Shown here one piece after another: positions 34,473-43,538 of a DNA stretch of 64,000 nt. Each line of letters opens with the position of its first letter. Within the stretch, counting starts at the first letter, position 1. Made by a program: the position numbers and the translations under genes. This DNA is from Acidimicrobiaceae bacterium (lineage in GTDB: Bacteria > Actinomycetota > Acidimicrobiia > Acidimicrobiales > UBA8190). The notes beneath the pieces were generated by a model. The model searched no databases. It had not been told where the DNA came from and was given only the letters and a program-made list of their open reading frames with translations. Where the stretch lies: NCBI GenBank assembly GCA_003151955.1, contig PLZB01000021.1, positions 1 to 64,000 of the forward strand. The letters are read 5' to 3'.

Positions 34473-34508
34473 GGGCAGCCGGATTGGGTCGCCGGAACCC
34501 GGCCTCGT

Positions 34509-34514
34509 TAGGGT
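34509..34514 (+). promoter_or_regulatory. -10 hexamer TAGGGT, leaderless promoter of the enoyl-CoA hydratase
   Basis: TAGGGT ends 7 nt before GTG 34522, without a separate ribosome site. Confidence 0.45.
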
Positions 34515-34521
34515 CTGCGGG

Positions 34522-35310
34522 GTGAGCACCGAGACGATCATCGTGGAGCGTGCCGGCGGGGTGGTGACGGTCACGCTGAACCGCCCCGAGCGGAAGAACG
34601 CCGGCAACGGCCTCATGTGGCAGGAGCTGAAGCAGGTCTTCGACGAGACGGCCCGGAACCGGGAGGACCGGGTCCTGGTCCTCACCGGCGCCGGCGGTGC
34701 CTTCTGCTCCGGGGCCGACATCACCGACCCGGGCGGGGTGAGCGGCGACCCCACCGACCCCCACCTGATCCGGATGCAGTTCTTCGGGCGGACCATCTGC
34801 GCCCTCCACGAGCTGCCCCAGCCGACGATCGCCAAGGTCCGGGGCATGGCCGTGGGCGCAGGCTGCTCCCTGGCGCTGGGCTGCGATCTCATCGTGGCCT
34901 CGGACAACGCCCGCTTCTCCGAGATCTTCTCCAAGCGGGGCCTCTCGGTCGACGGGGGCTCGTCCTGGCTCCTGCCCCGGCTCGTCGGCCTCCACCGGGC
35001 CAAGGAGCTGGCCTACTTCGCCGAAATCCTCTCCGCCGAGGAGGCCGCCGGCTACGGCCTCGTCAACCGGGTCGTCCCCGACGGGGAGCTCGACGCCTTC
35101 GTCGAGGACTGGGCCGGCCGCCTCGCCGCCGGTCCCCCGCTGGCCCTCTCCATGACGAAGCGGCTCCTGAACGAGAGCTTCGGGGTGTCCCTGGCCCAGG
35201 CTGTCGAGGACGAGGCCCGCTGCCAGACCATCAACTTCCACACCGAGGACACCGTCGAGGCCATGCGGGCCTTCGTCGAGAAGCGGGAGCCCCAGTTCAA
35301 GGGACGCTGA
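34522..35310 (+). CDS. Enoyl-CoA hydratase/isomerase family protein
   Basis: This 262-residue crotonase-fold enzyme has VTLNRPERKNAGNG, the oxyanion-hole segment GAGGAFCSGADITDPG near residue 65, and AVGAGCSLALGCDLIVASDNARFSEIFSKRGLSVDGGSSWLLPRLVG. The last contains the position of one catalytic acid; the second usual Glu is replaced by a GGS-type loop. This resembles the PaaG/isomerase-like group. It likely acts in fatty-acid or aromatic-CoA degradation. It sits between yraN and comM without being part of that conserved group. Confidence 0.85.
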   Translation: MSTETIIVERAGGVVTVTLNRPERKNAGNGLMWQELKQVFDETARNREDRVLVLTGAGGAFCSGADITDPGGVSGDPTDPHLIRMQFFGRTICALHELPQPTIAKVRGMAVGAGCSLALGCDLIVASDNARFSEIFSKRGLSVDGGSSWLLPRLVGLHRAKELAYFAEILSAEEAAGYGLVNRVVPDGELDAFVEDWAGRLAAGPPLALSMTKRLLNESFGVSLAQAVEDEARCQTINFHTEDTVEAMRAFVEKREPQFKGR

Positions 35311-35450
35311 GACGCCGGCGGGTCGCCGCCGGCCCGTGAGCAGCACACCCCCCCGGTAGGGTTGCCGGCACGCATCGAGTGGCCGGCGGACCTGGCCCTC
35401 CCCCAGTAGGAGTCCCGGCGCCGAGCCGGGCCCGGTCCGAGGGAGCCCAC

Positions 35451-36968
35451 GTGCTCGCCTGCATCCCATCCGCCACCCTCCACGGGGTCGACGGTCGACC
35501 CGTCGCCGTCGAGGTCCACGTCTCCAACGGCATCCCCGGGTTCACCGTCGTCGGGCTTCCCGATGCCGCCGTCCGGGAATCACGGGACCGGGTCAGGGCC
35601 GCCCTGCTCTCGAGCGGGCTGTCCTGGCCCAACCGGCGGATCACGGTCAACCTGGCCCCGTCGGGGGAGCGGAAGTCCGGGGCCGGCCTCGACCTGCCCA
35701 TCACCATCGGGGTCCTGATCGCCGCCGGGGAGCTCGAGGCGGGGGCGGTGGCCGAGACGGCGTTCGTCGGGGAGGTCGGTCTGGACGGGTCCCTCCGGCC
35801 CGTGCCGGGGGTGATCCCGCTCGTGGCCGCCCTCCGGAGCAGCATCGTCGTGGTCCCCACGGCCTGTGCGGCCGAGGCGGCCCTCGTCGGGACCGGCGCG
35901 GTCCGGGCCGCGGAGACCCTCGGGGAGCTGGTGGCGGCCCTCCGGGGCCGAGCCCCGTGGCCGCCGGTGCCGGTCGTCCTGCGGCGCCCGGTGGCCGCCC
36001 CCGGGGCCGACCTGTCGGAGGTGCGGGGTCAGGAGGTGGGACGACGGGCGCTCGAGGTGGCCGCGGCCGGGGGGCACCACCTGCTGCTCGTCGGGCCGCC
36101 CGGGTCGGGGAAGACGATGCTGGCCCGTCGACTGGTTGGCCTCCTCCCTCCCCTGGCGCCGGACGAGGGGCTGGAGGTGATGCGGGTCCATTCCGCCGCT
36201 GGGGTCTGGGGGAGCGGCGGTGGGCTCCCGGACCGGCCCCCCTTCCGGGCTCCCCACCACGGGTCCACCGACGTGGCGTTGGTGGGGGGCGGGACAGCCG
36301 GACTCCGGCCCGGCGAGATCAGCCTGGCCCACCGGGGGGTGCTCTTCCTCGACGAGCTGGGGGAGTTCTCCACCGGTGTCCTCGACATGCTCCGGCAACC
36401 GCTGGAGGAGGGCCGGATCAGGATCAGCCGGGCCCGGGCCACCGTCGAGCTCCCGGCCCGGTTCCAGCTGGTGGCGGCCATGAACCCCTGCCCGTGCGGG
36501 GAGGGGGTCTACCCGGGGGCGTGCCGGTGCACCGAGGTGGTCCGGACCCGGTATGCCCGGCGGCTGTCCGGTCCCCTCCTCGACCGGTTCGACCTGGCCG
36601 TGTCCCTGAGCAGGCCGGCCGTGGACGACCTCCTGGGCGGCCCCCCGGCCGAGGCCTCCGCCCCGGTGGCGTCCCGGGTGGCGGCGGCCCGGTGGTACGC
36701 GGCGGACCGGGGCTACGCCACCAACGCCGCCGTGGACGCCGGGTCGCTCGACGCCGTGGCGCCCCTCAGCCCGGGGGCGGCCCGCCTGCTCGAGCACCGG
36801 CTCCGCAGCGGCACGCTCTCGGCCCGGGGCCTCCACCGGGTCCGGCGGGTGGCCCGGACCATCGCCGACCTCGACGACGGGGCCGGCATGGTCGGGGAGG
36901 AGCACGTGGCCGAGGCCCTCCAGCTCCGGTCGGGTCGGTCCACCCTCCTGGTCGAGTCGGACCGGTGA
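35451..36968 (+). CDS. comM: YifB/ComM family Mg-chelatase-like AAA ATPase
   Basis: This 505-residue protein begins LACIPSATLHGVDGRPVAVEVHVSNGIPGFTVVGLPD, the lon-like N domain. A Mg-chelatase AAA core follows with Walker A LLVGPPGSGKTMLARRL, RAPHHGSTDVALVGGG, Walker B GVLFLDELGEF and the zinc-like NPCPCGEGVYPGACRC. ComM is a helicase promoting branch migration during natural transformation. It overlaps dprA by 4 nt, which supports a DNA-uptake/recombination role. GTG 35451 was chosen by homology. Confidence 0.92.
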   Translation: MLACIPSATLHGVDGRPVAVEVHVSNGIPGFTVVGLPDAAVRESRDRVRAALLSSGLSWPNRRITVNLAPSGERKSGAGLDLPITIGVLIAAGELEAGAVAETAFVGEVGLDGSLRPVPGVIPLVAALRSSIVVVPTACAAEAALVGTGAVRAAETLGELVAALRGRAPWPPVPVVLRRPVAAPGADLSEVRGQEVGRRALEVAAAGGHHLLLVGPPGSGKTMLARRLVGLLPPLAPDEGLEVMRVHSAAGVWGSGGGLPDRPPFRAPHHGSTDVALVGGGTAGLRPGEISLAHRGVLFLDELGEFSTGVLDMLRQPLEEGRIRISRARATVELPARFQLVAAMNPCPCGEGVYPGACRCTEVVRTRYARRLSGPLLDRFDLAVSLSRPAVDDLLGGPPAEASAPVASRVAAARWYAADRGYATNAAVDAGSLDAVAPLSPGAARLLEHRLRSGTLSARGLHRVRRVARTIADLDDGAGMVGEEHVAEALQLRSGRSTLLVESDR

Positions 36969-38095
36969 CGGCGGGATCGACGGGCGAGGATCGCTGCACG
37001 GCGGCCATCGCCTCGCTGGGGACATCGGCGGGACGGCTGGGGCGACTCCTGGCGTGGCGGACCCCGGAGGAGGCCTGGGCCGCCCTCCGGGCCGGCCACC
37101 ACCCGGCCGATCCCGAAGGGTCCTTCCGGACGAAGGCCACGGCTGAGCGCCTGGCGAGGATCGGGGCGGCCTGCGAGGCCTGCGGGGTCAGGGTGCTGCG
37201 GCGAGGGTCGCCGGGCTACCCGCCGGCCCTGGTCGGGGACGGGTCCGGACCTGCCGTGCTCTTCGCCCTCGGCGATCCCGCTCCAGCCGAGACCCGGCCG
37301 CGGGTGGCCCTGGTCGGGACGCGGTCGGCTTCGGCCTACGGGCTCGGCGTGGCCACGCAGTGGGGTCGGCAACTGGCGGAAGCGGGGGTGACGGTGGTGG
37401 CGGGACTGGCCCGGGGGGTCGACGCCGCCGCCCACGAGGGGGCCCTGGCAGGCGGGACCGCGCCTGTTCTGGGGATCCTCGGAACGGCCCCGGACGCCGC
37501 CGCCTCCCGGGCCGACCGGCTGCTGCGGGGGGCGGTGGCAGACCGGGGGGCGGTCCTCTCCGAGCTCCCCCCCGGGGCCGGCGGGGCCGCCTGGCGGTTC
37601 GCGGCCCGGAACCGGATCACGGCGGCCCTGGCCCACGTGGTGGTGGTGGTCGAGGCCCACCGGGGAAGCGGATGTCTCGGGGTGGCCAGGGCGGCCGAGG
37701 AGCGCGACATCACGGTCGGGGTCGTGCCCGGGTCGATCCGGAACCCGGCATCGGCCGGAGCCAACCAGCTGCTGGCCGACGGCTACGGCGCCGTCGTCCT
37801 GGGGGTGGAGGACGTCCTGACCGCCGTCGACCTGGCCATCGCCCGGGACGCCGCCGCCGTTGCACCCACTCGGGTCCCGGAACCGCAGACGGCCCGGAAG
37901 CGGCAGCCGGCCCCCTCGGCGGTGGCGGCCCGGGTCCGGCTGGCCCTGGACGGGGACCCGGTCCCCCTCGACGTCCTGATCAGGAGGACCGGTCTCCCGA
38001 TGGGCCAGGTCGCCCTGGGCCTCGAGCACCTGGCCGGGGCCGGGATGGCAGTGGGGGAGCAGGGCTGGTGGTCCCTCCCCCAGGGGTCGGGCTGA
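36965..38095 (+). CDS. dprA: DNA processing protein DprA
   Basis: DprA loads RecA on incoming single-stranded DNA. The 376-residue protein has a Rossmann-like core with PRVALVGTRSASAYGLGVA, GLARGVDAAAHEGAL, SELPPGAGGAAWRFAARNRITAALAHVVVVVEA, a VPGSIRNPASAGANQLLADG motif, and a C-terminal winged helix (VPLDVLIRRTGLPMGQVALGLEHL). GTG 36965 overlaps the comM stop. It closes the core block. Confidence 0.93.
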   Translation: MTAGSTGEDRCTAAIASLGTSAGRLGRLLAWRTPEEAWAALRAGHHPADPEGSFRTKATAERLARIGAACEACGVRVLRRGSPGYPPALVGDGSGPAVLFALGDPAPAETRPRVALVGTRSASAYGLGVATQWGRQLAEAGVTVVAGLARGVDAAAHEGALAGGTAPVLGILGTAPDAAASRADRLLRGAVADRGAVLSELPPGAGGAAWRFAARNRITAALAHVVVVVEAHRGSGCLGVARAAEERDITVGVVPGSIRNPASAGANQLLADGYGAVVLGVEDVLTAVDLAIARDAAAVAPTRVPEPQTARKRQPAPSAVAARVRLALDGDPVPLDVLIRRTGLPMGQVALGLEHLAGAGMAVGEQGWWSLPQGSG

Positions 38096-38103
38096 GGGAG
38101 CGG

Positions 38104-38700
38104 TCAGACCTGGGGGTAGGAGCCCGGGCTCCACCCGATCGTCCCCGCCGCCGGCGACGAGGCCGTCGGGGCCGCGGCCAGGGCGGGGGCCTGGCAGGAG
38201 TTGCCGGCCTCGGGTTCGGCCCCGTACCAGGTGGCGGCGCCCACGCTGATCCAGAGGAACCAGCAGGTCCCCGTGTGGGACAGGGCGGCCAGGGTCAGGC
38301 TGCTCCCGTCGCCTCCCCCGGCGCCGGACCCCGTGCCCGGGGAGACGGCCTCGCTGACGGTCGGAGCGTCACTCACCAACCTGCCGACGGTCGACGGCCC
38401 CGTGGTGGTGCCCGGTAGGACGATGTTGGTGCCGGAGCCGAAGCCGCCCTGGGCGGTGGCGGCCGGAGCCACCTGGCTCTGGACAGAGCTCAGCTGGGAC
38501 TGGGCCAGGACATCCGAGGCGGTGTCGACCTGTCCGCCGAGCCCCGTCTTGGATCCCGTCCCCGCCGGGCTCCCGTTCGACAGGAGGGCCAGGGAGCCGA
38601 CGGCCAGGAGGGCCAGGATCAGCATCGAGAGGACCACGCCGACCATGCCGACGCCGTCGGTGGCCGCCGCCGGCGGTGTGGGGCCCTGTCGGTGATCCAT
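38104..38700 (-). CDS. Secreted or membrane-anchored protein with pilin-like N-terminus
   Basis: This 198-residue protein starts at ATG 38700 after a GGAGGGAGGT site. A short Pro-rich tail is followed at about residue 17 by GVGMVGVVLSMLILALLAVGSLALL, a single helix that resembles a type IV pilin/pseudopilin N-terminus. It lacks the glutamate at position 5 of the mature protein, so the match is weak. The outer region is Ser/Gly/Thr-rich and ends with a small domain containing CWFLWISVGAATWYGAEPEAGNSC. Being next to comM-dprA it could belong to a pilus or uptake system, but that is speculation. Confidence 0.55.
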   Translation of the reverse strand: MDHRQGPTPPAAATDGVGMVGVVLSMLILALLAVGSLALLSNGSPAGTGSKTGLGGQVDTASDVLAQSQLSSVQSQVAPAATAQGGFGSGTNIVLPGTTTGPSTVGRLVSDAPTVSEAVSPGTGSGAGGGDGSSLTLAALSHTGTCWFLWISVGAATWYGAEPEAGNSCQAPALAAAPTASSPAAGTIGWSPGSYPQV

Positions 38701-38775
38701 GGGACCTCCCTCCGCGGGCCGGCCCCCCGGTCGGCTCCACCACGCTACCGCCGCCGGATCGGGCAGGCTGGACGG

Positions 38776-39159
38776 GTGCGCTACGTCGTGGACGGGATGA
38801 ACCTGATCGGCTCGAGGCCGGACGGCTGGTGGCGGGACCGCCCGGCCGCCCGGTTGGCCCTCAGCGAGGAGCTCGGGGTCTTCGCCCGGCGGAGCGGCCA
38901 CGACGTCACCGTGGTCTTCGACGGCTCACCGGGGTCGGAGGAGGTCGGGGCCACCGGGGCGGTGGCGGGGATCGTCGTCCGCTACGCCCCGGGCGGGCCT
39001 GACGCCGCCGACGACGTGGTGGCCGCCCTGGTGGCGGGACTCGAGGACCCGACATCGGTGACGGTGGTCACCTCCGACGCCGGTCTGGCCGGCCGGGTCG
39101 GCGCCGTCGGTGCCGCCGTCGTCGGCTCCCGGGCCTTCCGACGGTCGGCCCTCTCCTAG
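38776..39159 (+). CDS. NYN-domain ribonuclease-like protein (YacP/Rae1 type)
   Basis: This 127-residue protein begins RYVVDGMNLIG, the NYN/PIN-like first strand with its metal-binding Asp. VTVVFDGSPGSEE follows, then PDAADDVVAALVAG and VTVVTSDAGLAGRV, giving four conserved acidic positions. Members include B. subtilis Rae1, a ribosome-associated endoribonuclease. The actinobacterial target is unknown. GTG 38776 lies divergent from the pilin-like gene. Its stop overlaps the end of ald on the opposite strand by 4 nt. Confidence 0.85.
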   Translation: MRYVVDGMNLIGSRPDGWWRDRPAARLALSEELGVFARRSGHDVTVVFDGSPGSEEVGATGAVAGIVVRYAPGGPDAADDVVAALVAGLEDPTSVTVVTSDAGLAGRVGAVGAAVVGSRAFRRSALS

Positions 39160-40244
39160 GGACCGGACCGGCCCAGGGCCTCGGCCACCACGGGATTGGT
39201 GATCCGACCGTCATGGACGGTGAGGCCTCCGGCCAGGGCCCCGTCGGCACCGAGGGCGGCCTCGATGCCGTGGTCGGCCAGGAGGGCGACATAGGGGATG
39301 GTGGCGTTGGTGAGGGCGTAGGTCGAGGTGTGGGGCACGGCGGCCGGCATGTTCCCCACGCCGTAGTGGAGGACCCCGAACCGCTCCACCACCGGGTCGT
39401 CGTGGGTCGTCTCCACCGTCGTCTCCACACAGCCGCCCTGGTCGACGGCGACGTCGACGATCACGGCTCCCGGTCGCATGGACCGGACCATGGCCTCGGT
39501 CACCACCACCGGGGCCCGGCCCCCGGGCACGAGGACGGCTCCGATGACCAGGTCGGCCTCGGCCACGGACCGCTCCACCACGGCACGGTTCGAGGCCAGG
39601 GTCATGATCCGGCCCCGATGGATCTGGTCCACCACCCGGAGCCGGTCGAGGTCCCGGTCGATCAGGAAGACCTCGGCCTCCATGCCCTGGGCGATCCAGG
39701 CCGCGTTGAGCCCCACCGTCCCGGCCCCGATCACGACCACCCGGCCCGGCCGGACCCCGGGGGCGCCGGCCAACAGGACCCCCCGGCCGCCCTGGCCCCG
39801 TTCCAGGAAGTGGGCGCCGATCTGGGGGGCCAGCCGTCCGGCCACCTCGCTCATGGGGGCCAGGAGGGGAAGGGCCCCCGACGGGAGCCGGACGGTCTCG
39901 TAGGCCAGGGCCGTGGTTCCGGCGGCCAGGAGGGCCTCGGCCACCTCGGGGTAGGCGGCCAGGTGGAGGTAGGTGAAAAGGAGGAGGTCGCGCCGGAGCC
40001 GGCCGAACTCCTCCGCCTGGGGCTCCTTGACCTTCACCACCAGGTCGGCCGACCAGGCCCCGGCGGTGTCGACGGTGAAGGCCCCGGCGGCCACGAAGTC
40101 GGCGTCCGGGAAGGAGGAGCCGACGCCGGCTCCCTCCTCGACCAGGACCCGGTGGCCCCGGTGGGCGAGCTCCCGGACCCCGTCGGGGGTGACGGCCACA
40201 CGGTTCTCGCCTGGCTTCACCTCGGTCGGGACCCCGATGATCAC
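39156..40244 (-). CDS. ald: Alanine dehydrogenase
   Basis: This 362-residue enzyme interconverts L-alanine and pyruvate plus ammonia with NAD. It has IGVPTEVKPGENRVAVTPDGV at the N-terminus with the substrate-binding Arg/Lys, VKVKEPQ and FTYLHLAAY with the catalytic His. The NAD fold is VVVIGAGTVGLNAAWIAQGMEAEVFLIDRD, and VDVAVDQGGCVETT follows. GTG 40244 was chosen; a TAGCTT hexamer ends 7 nt upstream, consistent with a leaderless message. Length is close to the family's 370. Confidence 0.94.
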   Translation of the reverse strand: MIIGVPTEVKPGENRVAVTPDGVRELAHRGHRVLVEEGAGVGSSFPDADFVAAGAFTVDTAGAWSADLVVKVKEPQAEEFGRLRRDLLLFTYLHLAAYPEVAEALLAAGTTALAYETVRLPSGALPLLAPMSEVAGRLAPQIGAHFLERGQGGRGVLLAGAPGVRPGRVVVIGAGTVGLNAAWIAQGMEAEVFLIDRDLDRLRVVDQIHRGRIMTLASNRAVVERSVAEADLVIGAVLVPGGRAPVVVTEAMVRSMRPGAVIVDVAVDQGGCVETTVETTHDDPVVERFGVLHYGVGNMPAAVPHTSTYALTNATIPYVALLADHGIEAALGADGALAGGLTVHDGRITNPVVAEALGRSGP

Positions 40245-40251
40245 GGGACCG

Positions 40252-40257
40252 AAGCTA
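40252..40257 (-). promoter_or_regulatory. -10 hexamer TAGCTT, leaderless promoter of ald
   Basis: On the minus strand TAGCTT ends 7 nt before GTG 40244. The surrounding CCGGTAGCTTCGG is identical to that before the hydrolase gene at 59763. Confidence 0.5.
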
Positions 40258-40385
40258 CCGGAGCCACCCGTCCCGGGTCGGGTCGGCCCCCCCAGGATGG
40301 TGCCGGGTCCGGTAGTGGTGGCCCCGGGACCGGCCCCATGTAAAGGTATGGCCCTGGAAAGGCAGCGGGAGAGGAAGGGGACCCG

Positions 40386-40736
40386 GTGTACGTCGTGGTT
40401 GATCTCGGGGCGGATCCGGCTGCGGTCTCGCTGGTGGAGCCGTCCGACTGCACCCGCTTCCACCTGGCCGTCCGGGGTCCCAGCGACCCGGTGGCCCTGG
40501 GCCGGGTCCTGGCCGCCACCGAGTCGGGCTGGTTGAACGAGCAGGGAGCGGCCTTCGTGAGCATCGGGGCCCTCCGGCGGCTGTCGGTGGGCCGGGTCCA
40601 GCCCGGTTGGGACACGGCGTTCCAGACGATGATCGACTGGGCCGCCTCCAAGGGGTGGACCAACCCCGAGGGGACCGCCATCCAGGCCCACGTGGCCTGG
40701 GAGTCGGAGGCCCAGGGAGCCGGCGTCGACTTCTGA
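40386..40736 (+). CDS. Conserved hypothetical protein
   Basis: I do not recognise this 116-residue soluble protein. It has no signal peptide or transmembrane segment. It is built of mixed helices and strands, with [37 protein letters not shown] and [46 protein letters not shown] site precedes GTG 40386. It is 58 nt upstream of fumC on the same strand. Confidence 0.65.
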   Translation: MYVVVDLGADPAAVSLVEPSDCTRFHLAVRGPSDPVALGRVLAATESGWLNEQGAAFVSIGALRRLSVGRVQPGWDTAFQTMIDWAASKGWTNPEGTAIQAHVAWESEAQGAGVDF

Positions 40737-40794
40737 GCCACCGTCGGGGACGGCTAACCTCCCCTCCGGCACCGAGCCAGAGAGAGGTGATCCG

Positions 40795-42183
40795 GTGAGC
40801 GCCACCCGCATCGAGACAGACTCCATGGGGCCCATCGAGGTCCCCGCCGACCGCTACTGGGGGGCCCAGACGGCGCGTTCCCTGGTCCACTTCTCCATCG
40901 GAGCCGATCGGATGCCCCGCCCCCTGATCCGGGCCATCGGGATCCTGAAGGAGGCCTCGGCCCGGACCAACGCCGAGCTCGGGAAGCTCGACCCGGCCAA
41001 GGCCGACCTCATCGCCGCTGCCGCCGCCGAGGTCCGCGACGGCCGGCTCGACGACCACTTCCCCCTCCGGATCTGGCAGACCGGCAGCGGGACCCAGACC
41101 AACATGAACGCCAACGAGGTCATCAGCAACCGGGCCATCGAGATGGCCGGGGGTGAGCTCGGGTCGAAGTCCCCGGTCCATCCCAACGACGACGTGAACA
41201 TGTCCCAGTCGTCGAACGACACCTTCCCGACGGCGATGCACATCGCCGCCGTCGAGGAGCTCGTCCACCAGCTGATCCCCTCGGTCCGGGCCCTCCGCCA
41301 GGCGCTGGCGGCCAAGGCCGACGCCTACGGGGACGTGGTCAAGATCGGCCGGACCCACCTGATGGACGCCGTTCCCCTCACCCTGGGCCAGGAGCTCTCC
41401 GGCTACGTGGCCCAGCTCGACGCCGGCATCGTCCGGGTCGAGGCCGCCCTGCCCGATCTCTGCGAGCTGGCCCTGGGGGGAACGGCGGTGGGGACCGGGC
41501 TGAACACCCACCCCGAGTTCGGCGACCGGGCCGCCGCCCACATCGCCGCGCTCACGGGCCTGCCGTTCGTCTCGGCCCGCAACAAGTTCGCAGCCCTGGC
41601 CGCCCACGACGCCCTGGTCCAGGCCAGCGGGTCCCTGCGGACCCTGGCCGTCTCCCTGACGAAGATCGCCGACGACGTCCGGTGGCTCGGGTCGGGACCC
41701 CGGAGCGGGCTGGGCGAGCTCATCCTCCCCCCCAACGAACCTGGCTCGTCGATCATGCCGGGGAAGGTCAACCCCACCCAGTGCGAGGCCATGATCATGG
41801 TCTGCATCCAGGTGATGGGCAACGACGCGGCGGTGGCCGTGGCCGGCAGCCGGGGGAACCTCGAGCTCAACGTCTGCAAGCCGGTCATCATCCACAACGT
41901 CCTCCATTCCGTCCTCCTCCTCACCGACGCCTGCCGGACCTTCCGGGAGTTCGCCGTCGAAGGGCTCGAACCCGACCGGGCCCGGATCCGCCAGCACCTC
42001 GACAACTCCCTGATGCTCGTCACCGCCCTGAACCCCCTCATCGGCTACGACAAGGCCGCCGAGGTGGCCAAGAAGGCCCACCACGACGGGACCACCCTGA
42101 AGGAGGCCTGCCTGGCCCTGGGCCTCCTCGGCGGGGAGGAATTCGACGCCGCCGTCCGGCCCGAGGAGATGATCCACCCATGA
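40795..42183 (+). CDS. fumC: Fumarate hydratase, class II
   Basis: This 462-residue enzyme hydrates fumarate to malate in the TCA cycle. It has the class II order: [52 protein letters not shown], the [13 protein letters not shown] segment and the signature [19 protein letters not shown] 40795 follows a GAGAGAGGTG site. It shares a 4-nt overlap with phhB. Confidence 0.95.
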   Translation: MSATRIETDSMGPIEVPADRYWGAQTARSLVHFSIGADRMPRPLIRAIGILKEASARTNAELGKLDPAKADLIAAAAAEVRDGRLDDHFPLRIWQTGSGTQTNMNANEVISNRAIEMAGGELGSKSPVHPNDDVNMSQSSNDTFPTAMHIAAVEELVHQLIPSVRALRQALAAKADAYGDVVKIGRTHLMDAVPLTLGQELSGYVAQLDAGIVRVEAALPDLCELALGGTAVGTGLNTHPEFGDRAAAHIAALTGLPFVSARNKFAALAAHDALVQASGSLRTLAVSLTKIADDVRWLGSGPRSGLGELILPPNEPGSSIMPGKVNPTQCEAMIMVCIQVMGNDAAVAVAGSRGNLELNVCKPVIIHNVLHSVLLLTDACRTFREFAVEGLEPDRARIRQHLDNSLMLVTALNPLIGYDKAAEVAKKAHHDGTTLKEACLALGLLGGEEFDAAVRPEEMIHP

Positions 42184-42473
42184 CCCTCCTCCCTCCCGAC
42201 GAGGTCGACGCCGCCCTGGCCCGGCGGTCCTCGGGCTGGACCCGGGACGGGGACGAGCTCGTGACCGTCCGGACCGGCCCGGACTTCGCCGCCGCCATGA
42301 CCTTCGTCGTGGCCGTGGCCGCGCTGGCCGAGGAGGCCGACCACCACCCCGACATCGACATCCGCTGGAACACCGTCACCCTCAGGCTCACCACCCACTC
42401 GGCGGGGGGGCTGACCGGCAAGGACCTCGACCTGGCCGCCGCCGTCGACGGGATCCGGCCCGGAGTGGACTGA
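42180..42473 (+). CDS. phhB: Pterin-4-alpha-carbinolamine dehydratase
   Basis: This 97-residue PCD/DCoH protein has [16 protein letters not shown] and the pterin-binding core [32 protein letters not shown] (the [E]xxxHHPxxxxxxxxVxxxxxTH pattern). It recycles carbinolamine pterins after aromatic hydroxylation, or serves as a Moco-related dehydratase. It overlaps fumC by ATGA. No phenylalanine hydroxylase gene is in the window. Confidence 0.9.
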   Translation: MTLLPPDEVDAALARRSSGWTRDGDELVTVRTGPDFAAAMTFVVAVAALAEEADHHPDIDIRWNTVTLRLTTHSAGGLTGKDLDLAAAVDGIRPGVD

Positions 42474-42541
42474 CCCTGGCCACCGCCGTCCCGACCTTCC
42501 GGTACGTCCCCGTCCACCGCCTCGGGGACCGGCCCCATGTC

Positions 42542-43504
42542 ATGGTCGACGGGGCGGCCCGGCCCGGAACCGTGGTGGCCCTCTCCCACTGGGCCGGTGC
42601 CCCCACCCCGGAGGTGTTCCGCCGGGACCTCTCGACGGGGATCGTCCTGGCCGCCCTAGCTCACCCCGAGGTCCTTCCCGCCGGTCTGGACGTCGCCACC
42701 GTCGACCACGTCGACGAGGACGGGCTGATCGCCCTCGGTCTGCTCTGCGTGGCCGGTCTGGCCGCCGACCACGGCCCGCTCCTCCTGGAGGCGGCCCGGG
42801 TCGGGGACTTCGGGGTCGTGACCGACCGCAAGGCCGCCCTCCTGTCCTTCGCCCTGGCCTCCCTCTGGGATCCGGGCCGCTCCCCGTTGGCCGCCCTCCG
42901 GACCCCGCAGCGTCCGGCCGAGATCCTGGAGGTCTGTGCCCTGGCCGCGGCCGAGGCCCTCCGGCTCCTCCCCGACCTGGCCGCCGATCCAGGCTCCGAC
43001 CGGTTCGCCCCCCTCTGGCAGGCCGAGTCCACCGCCTATGACGCCTCGGTGGCCGCCCTGGCCGGCGGGGAGGCCGCGCTCGAGGAGTACCCCGAGGTGG
43101 ATCTGGCCGTCGTCCGGGTGGGATCCGGGGAGGCGACGACCCCCACGGCGTGGGCCGGCCGGCCCCTCCATCCCGCCGCCGTCCACAGCGCGGCCCGGGG
43201 ACTCCGGGTCGTGACCGTGGCCGGCGACCGCATCGAGCTCCGCTACCGCTACGAGTCCTGGGTCCGGTTGGTGTCGGGCCCGGTCCGGCCCCGGGTGGAC
43301 CTGTCCGGGGTGGCCGAGGAGCTGACGGCCGCCGAGGAGCGGGGGGCCCGCTGGGTCTTCGACGGGGCCGGGGCCACCACCGGGGCACTCCGGCTGGCCG
43401 GCCCGGCTCCCTCCACGGTCGGGCCCGACCGGTTCCTGTCCCTGGTCCGGGACCGTCTGGCCGAGCTCGACACCGGGCCGCCGGCCTGGGACCCGACCCG
43501 CTGA
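42542..43504 (+). CDS. Conserved hypothetical, probably DUF6687 family
   Basis: This 320-residue protein contains VVALSHWAGAPTPEVFRRDLSTGIVLAALAHPEV and VDHVDEDGLIALGLL. From memory these match the DUF6687 family of Actinobacteria, which has no known function. ATG 42542 is the first ordinary start. Yet the upstream codons in the same frame (FRYVPVHRLGDRPHV) continue the family's N-terminus. They reach back to CTG 42470, which overlaps the phhB stop as CTGA. A CTG start is therefore plausible. A conserved HW, DxDG and Glu-rich sequence suggests an enzyme, but none is proven. Confidence 0.7.
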   Translation: MVDGAARPGTVVALSHWAGAPTPEVFRRDLSTGIVLAALAHPEVLPAGLDVATVDHVDEDGLIALGLLCVAGLAADHGPLLLEAARVGDFGVVTDRKAALLSFALASLWDPGRSPLAALRTPQRPAEILEVCALAAAEALRLLPDLAADPGSDRFAPLWQAESTAYDASVAALAGGEAALEEYPEVDLAVVRVGSGEATTPTAWAGRPLHPAAVHSAARGLRVVTVAGDRIELRYRYESWVRLVSGPVRPRVDLSGVAEELTAAEERGARWVFDGAGATTGALRLAGPAPSTVGPDRFLSLVRDRLAELDTGPPAWDPTR

Positions 43505-43538
43505 CCGCCGGTCGGTCCGGTCAGGGCCCGGTCAGCGG
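43498..43538. terminator. Inverted repeat spanning the two convergent stops
   Basis: CCGCTGACCG (43498-43507) and CGGTCAGCGG (43529-43538) form a 10-bp perfect stem. The stop codon of the plus-strand gene lies in the left arm and that of pspAB in the loop. It should serve both genes. Confidence 0.5.
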
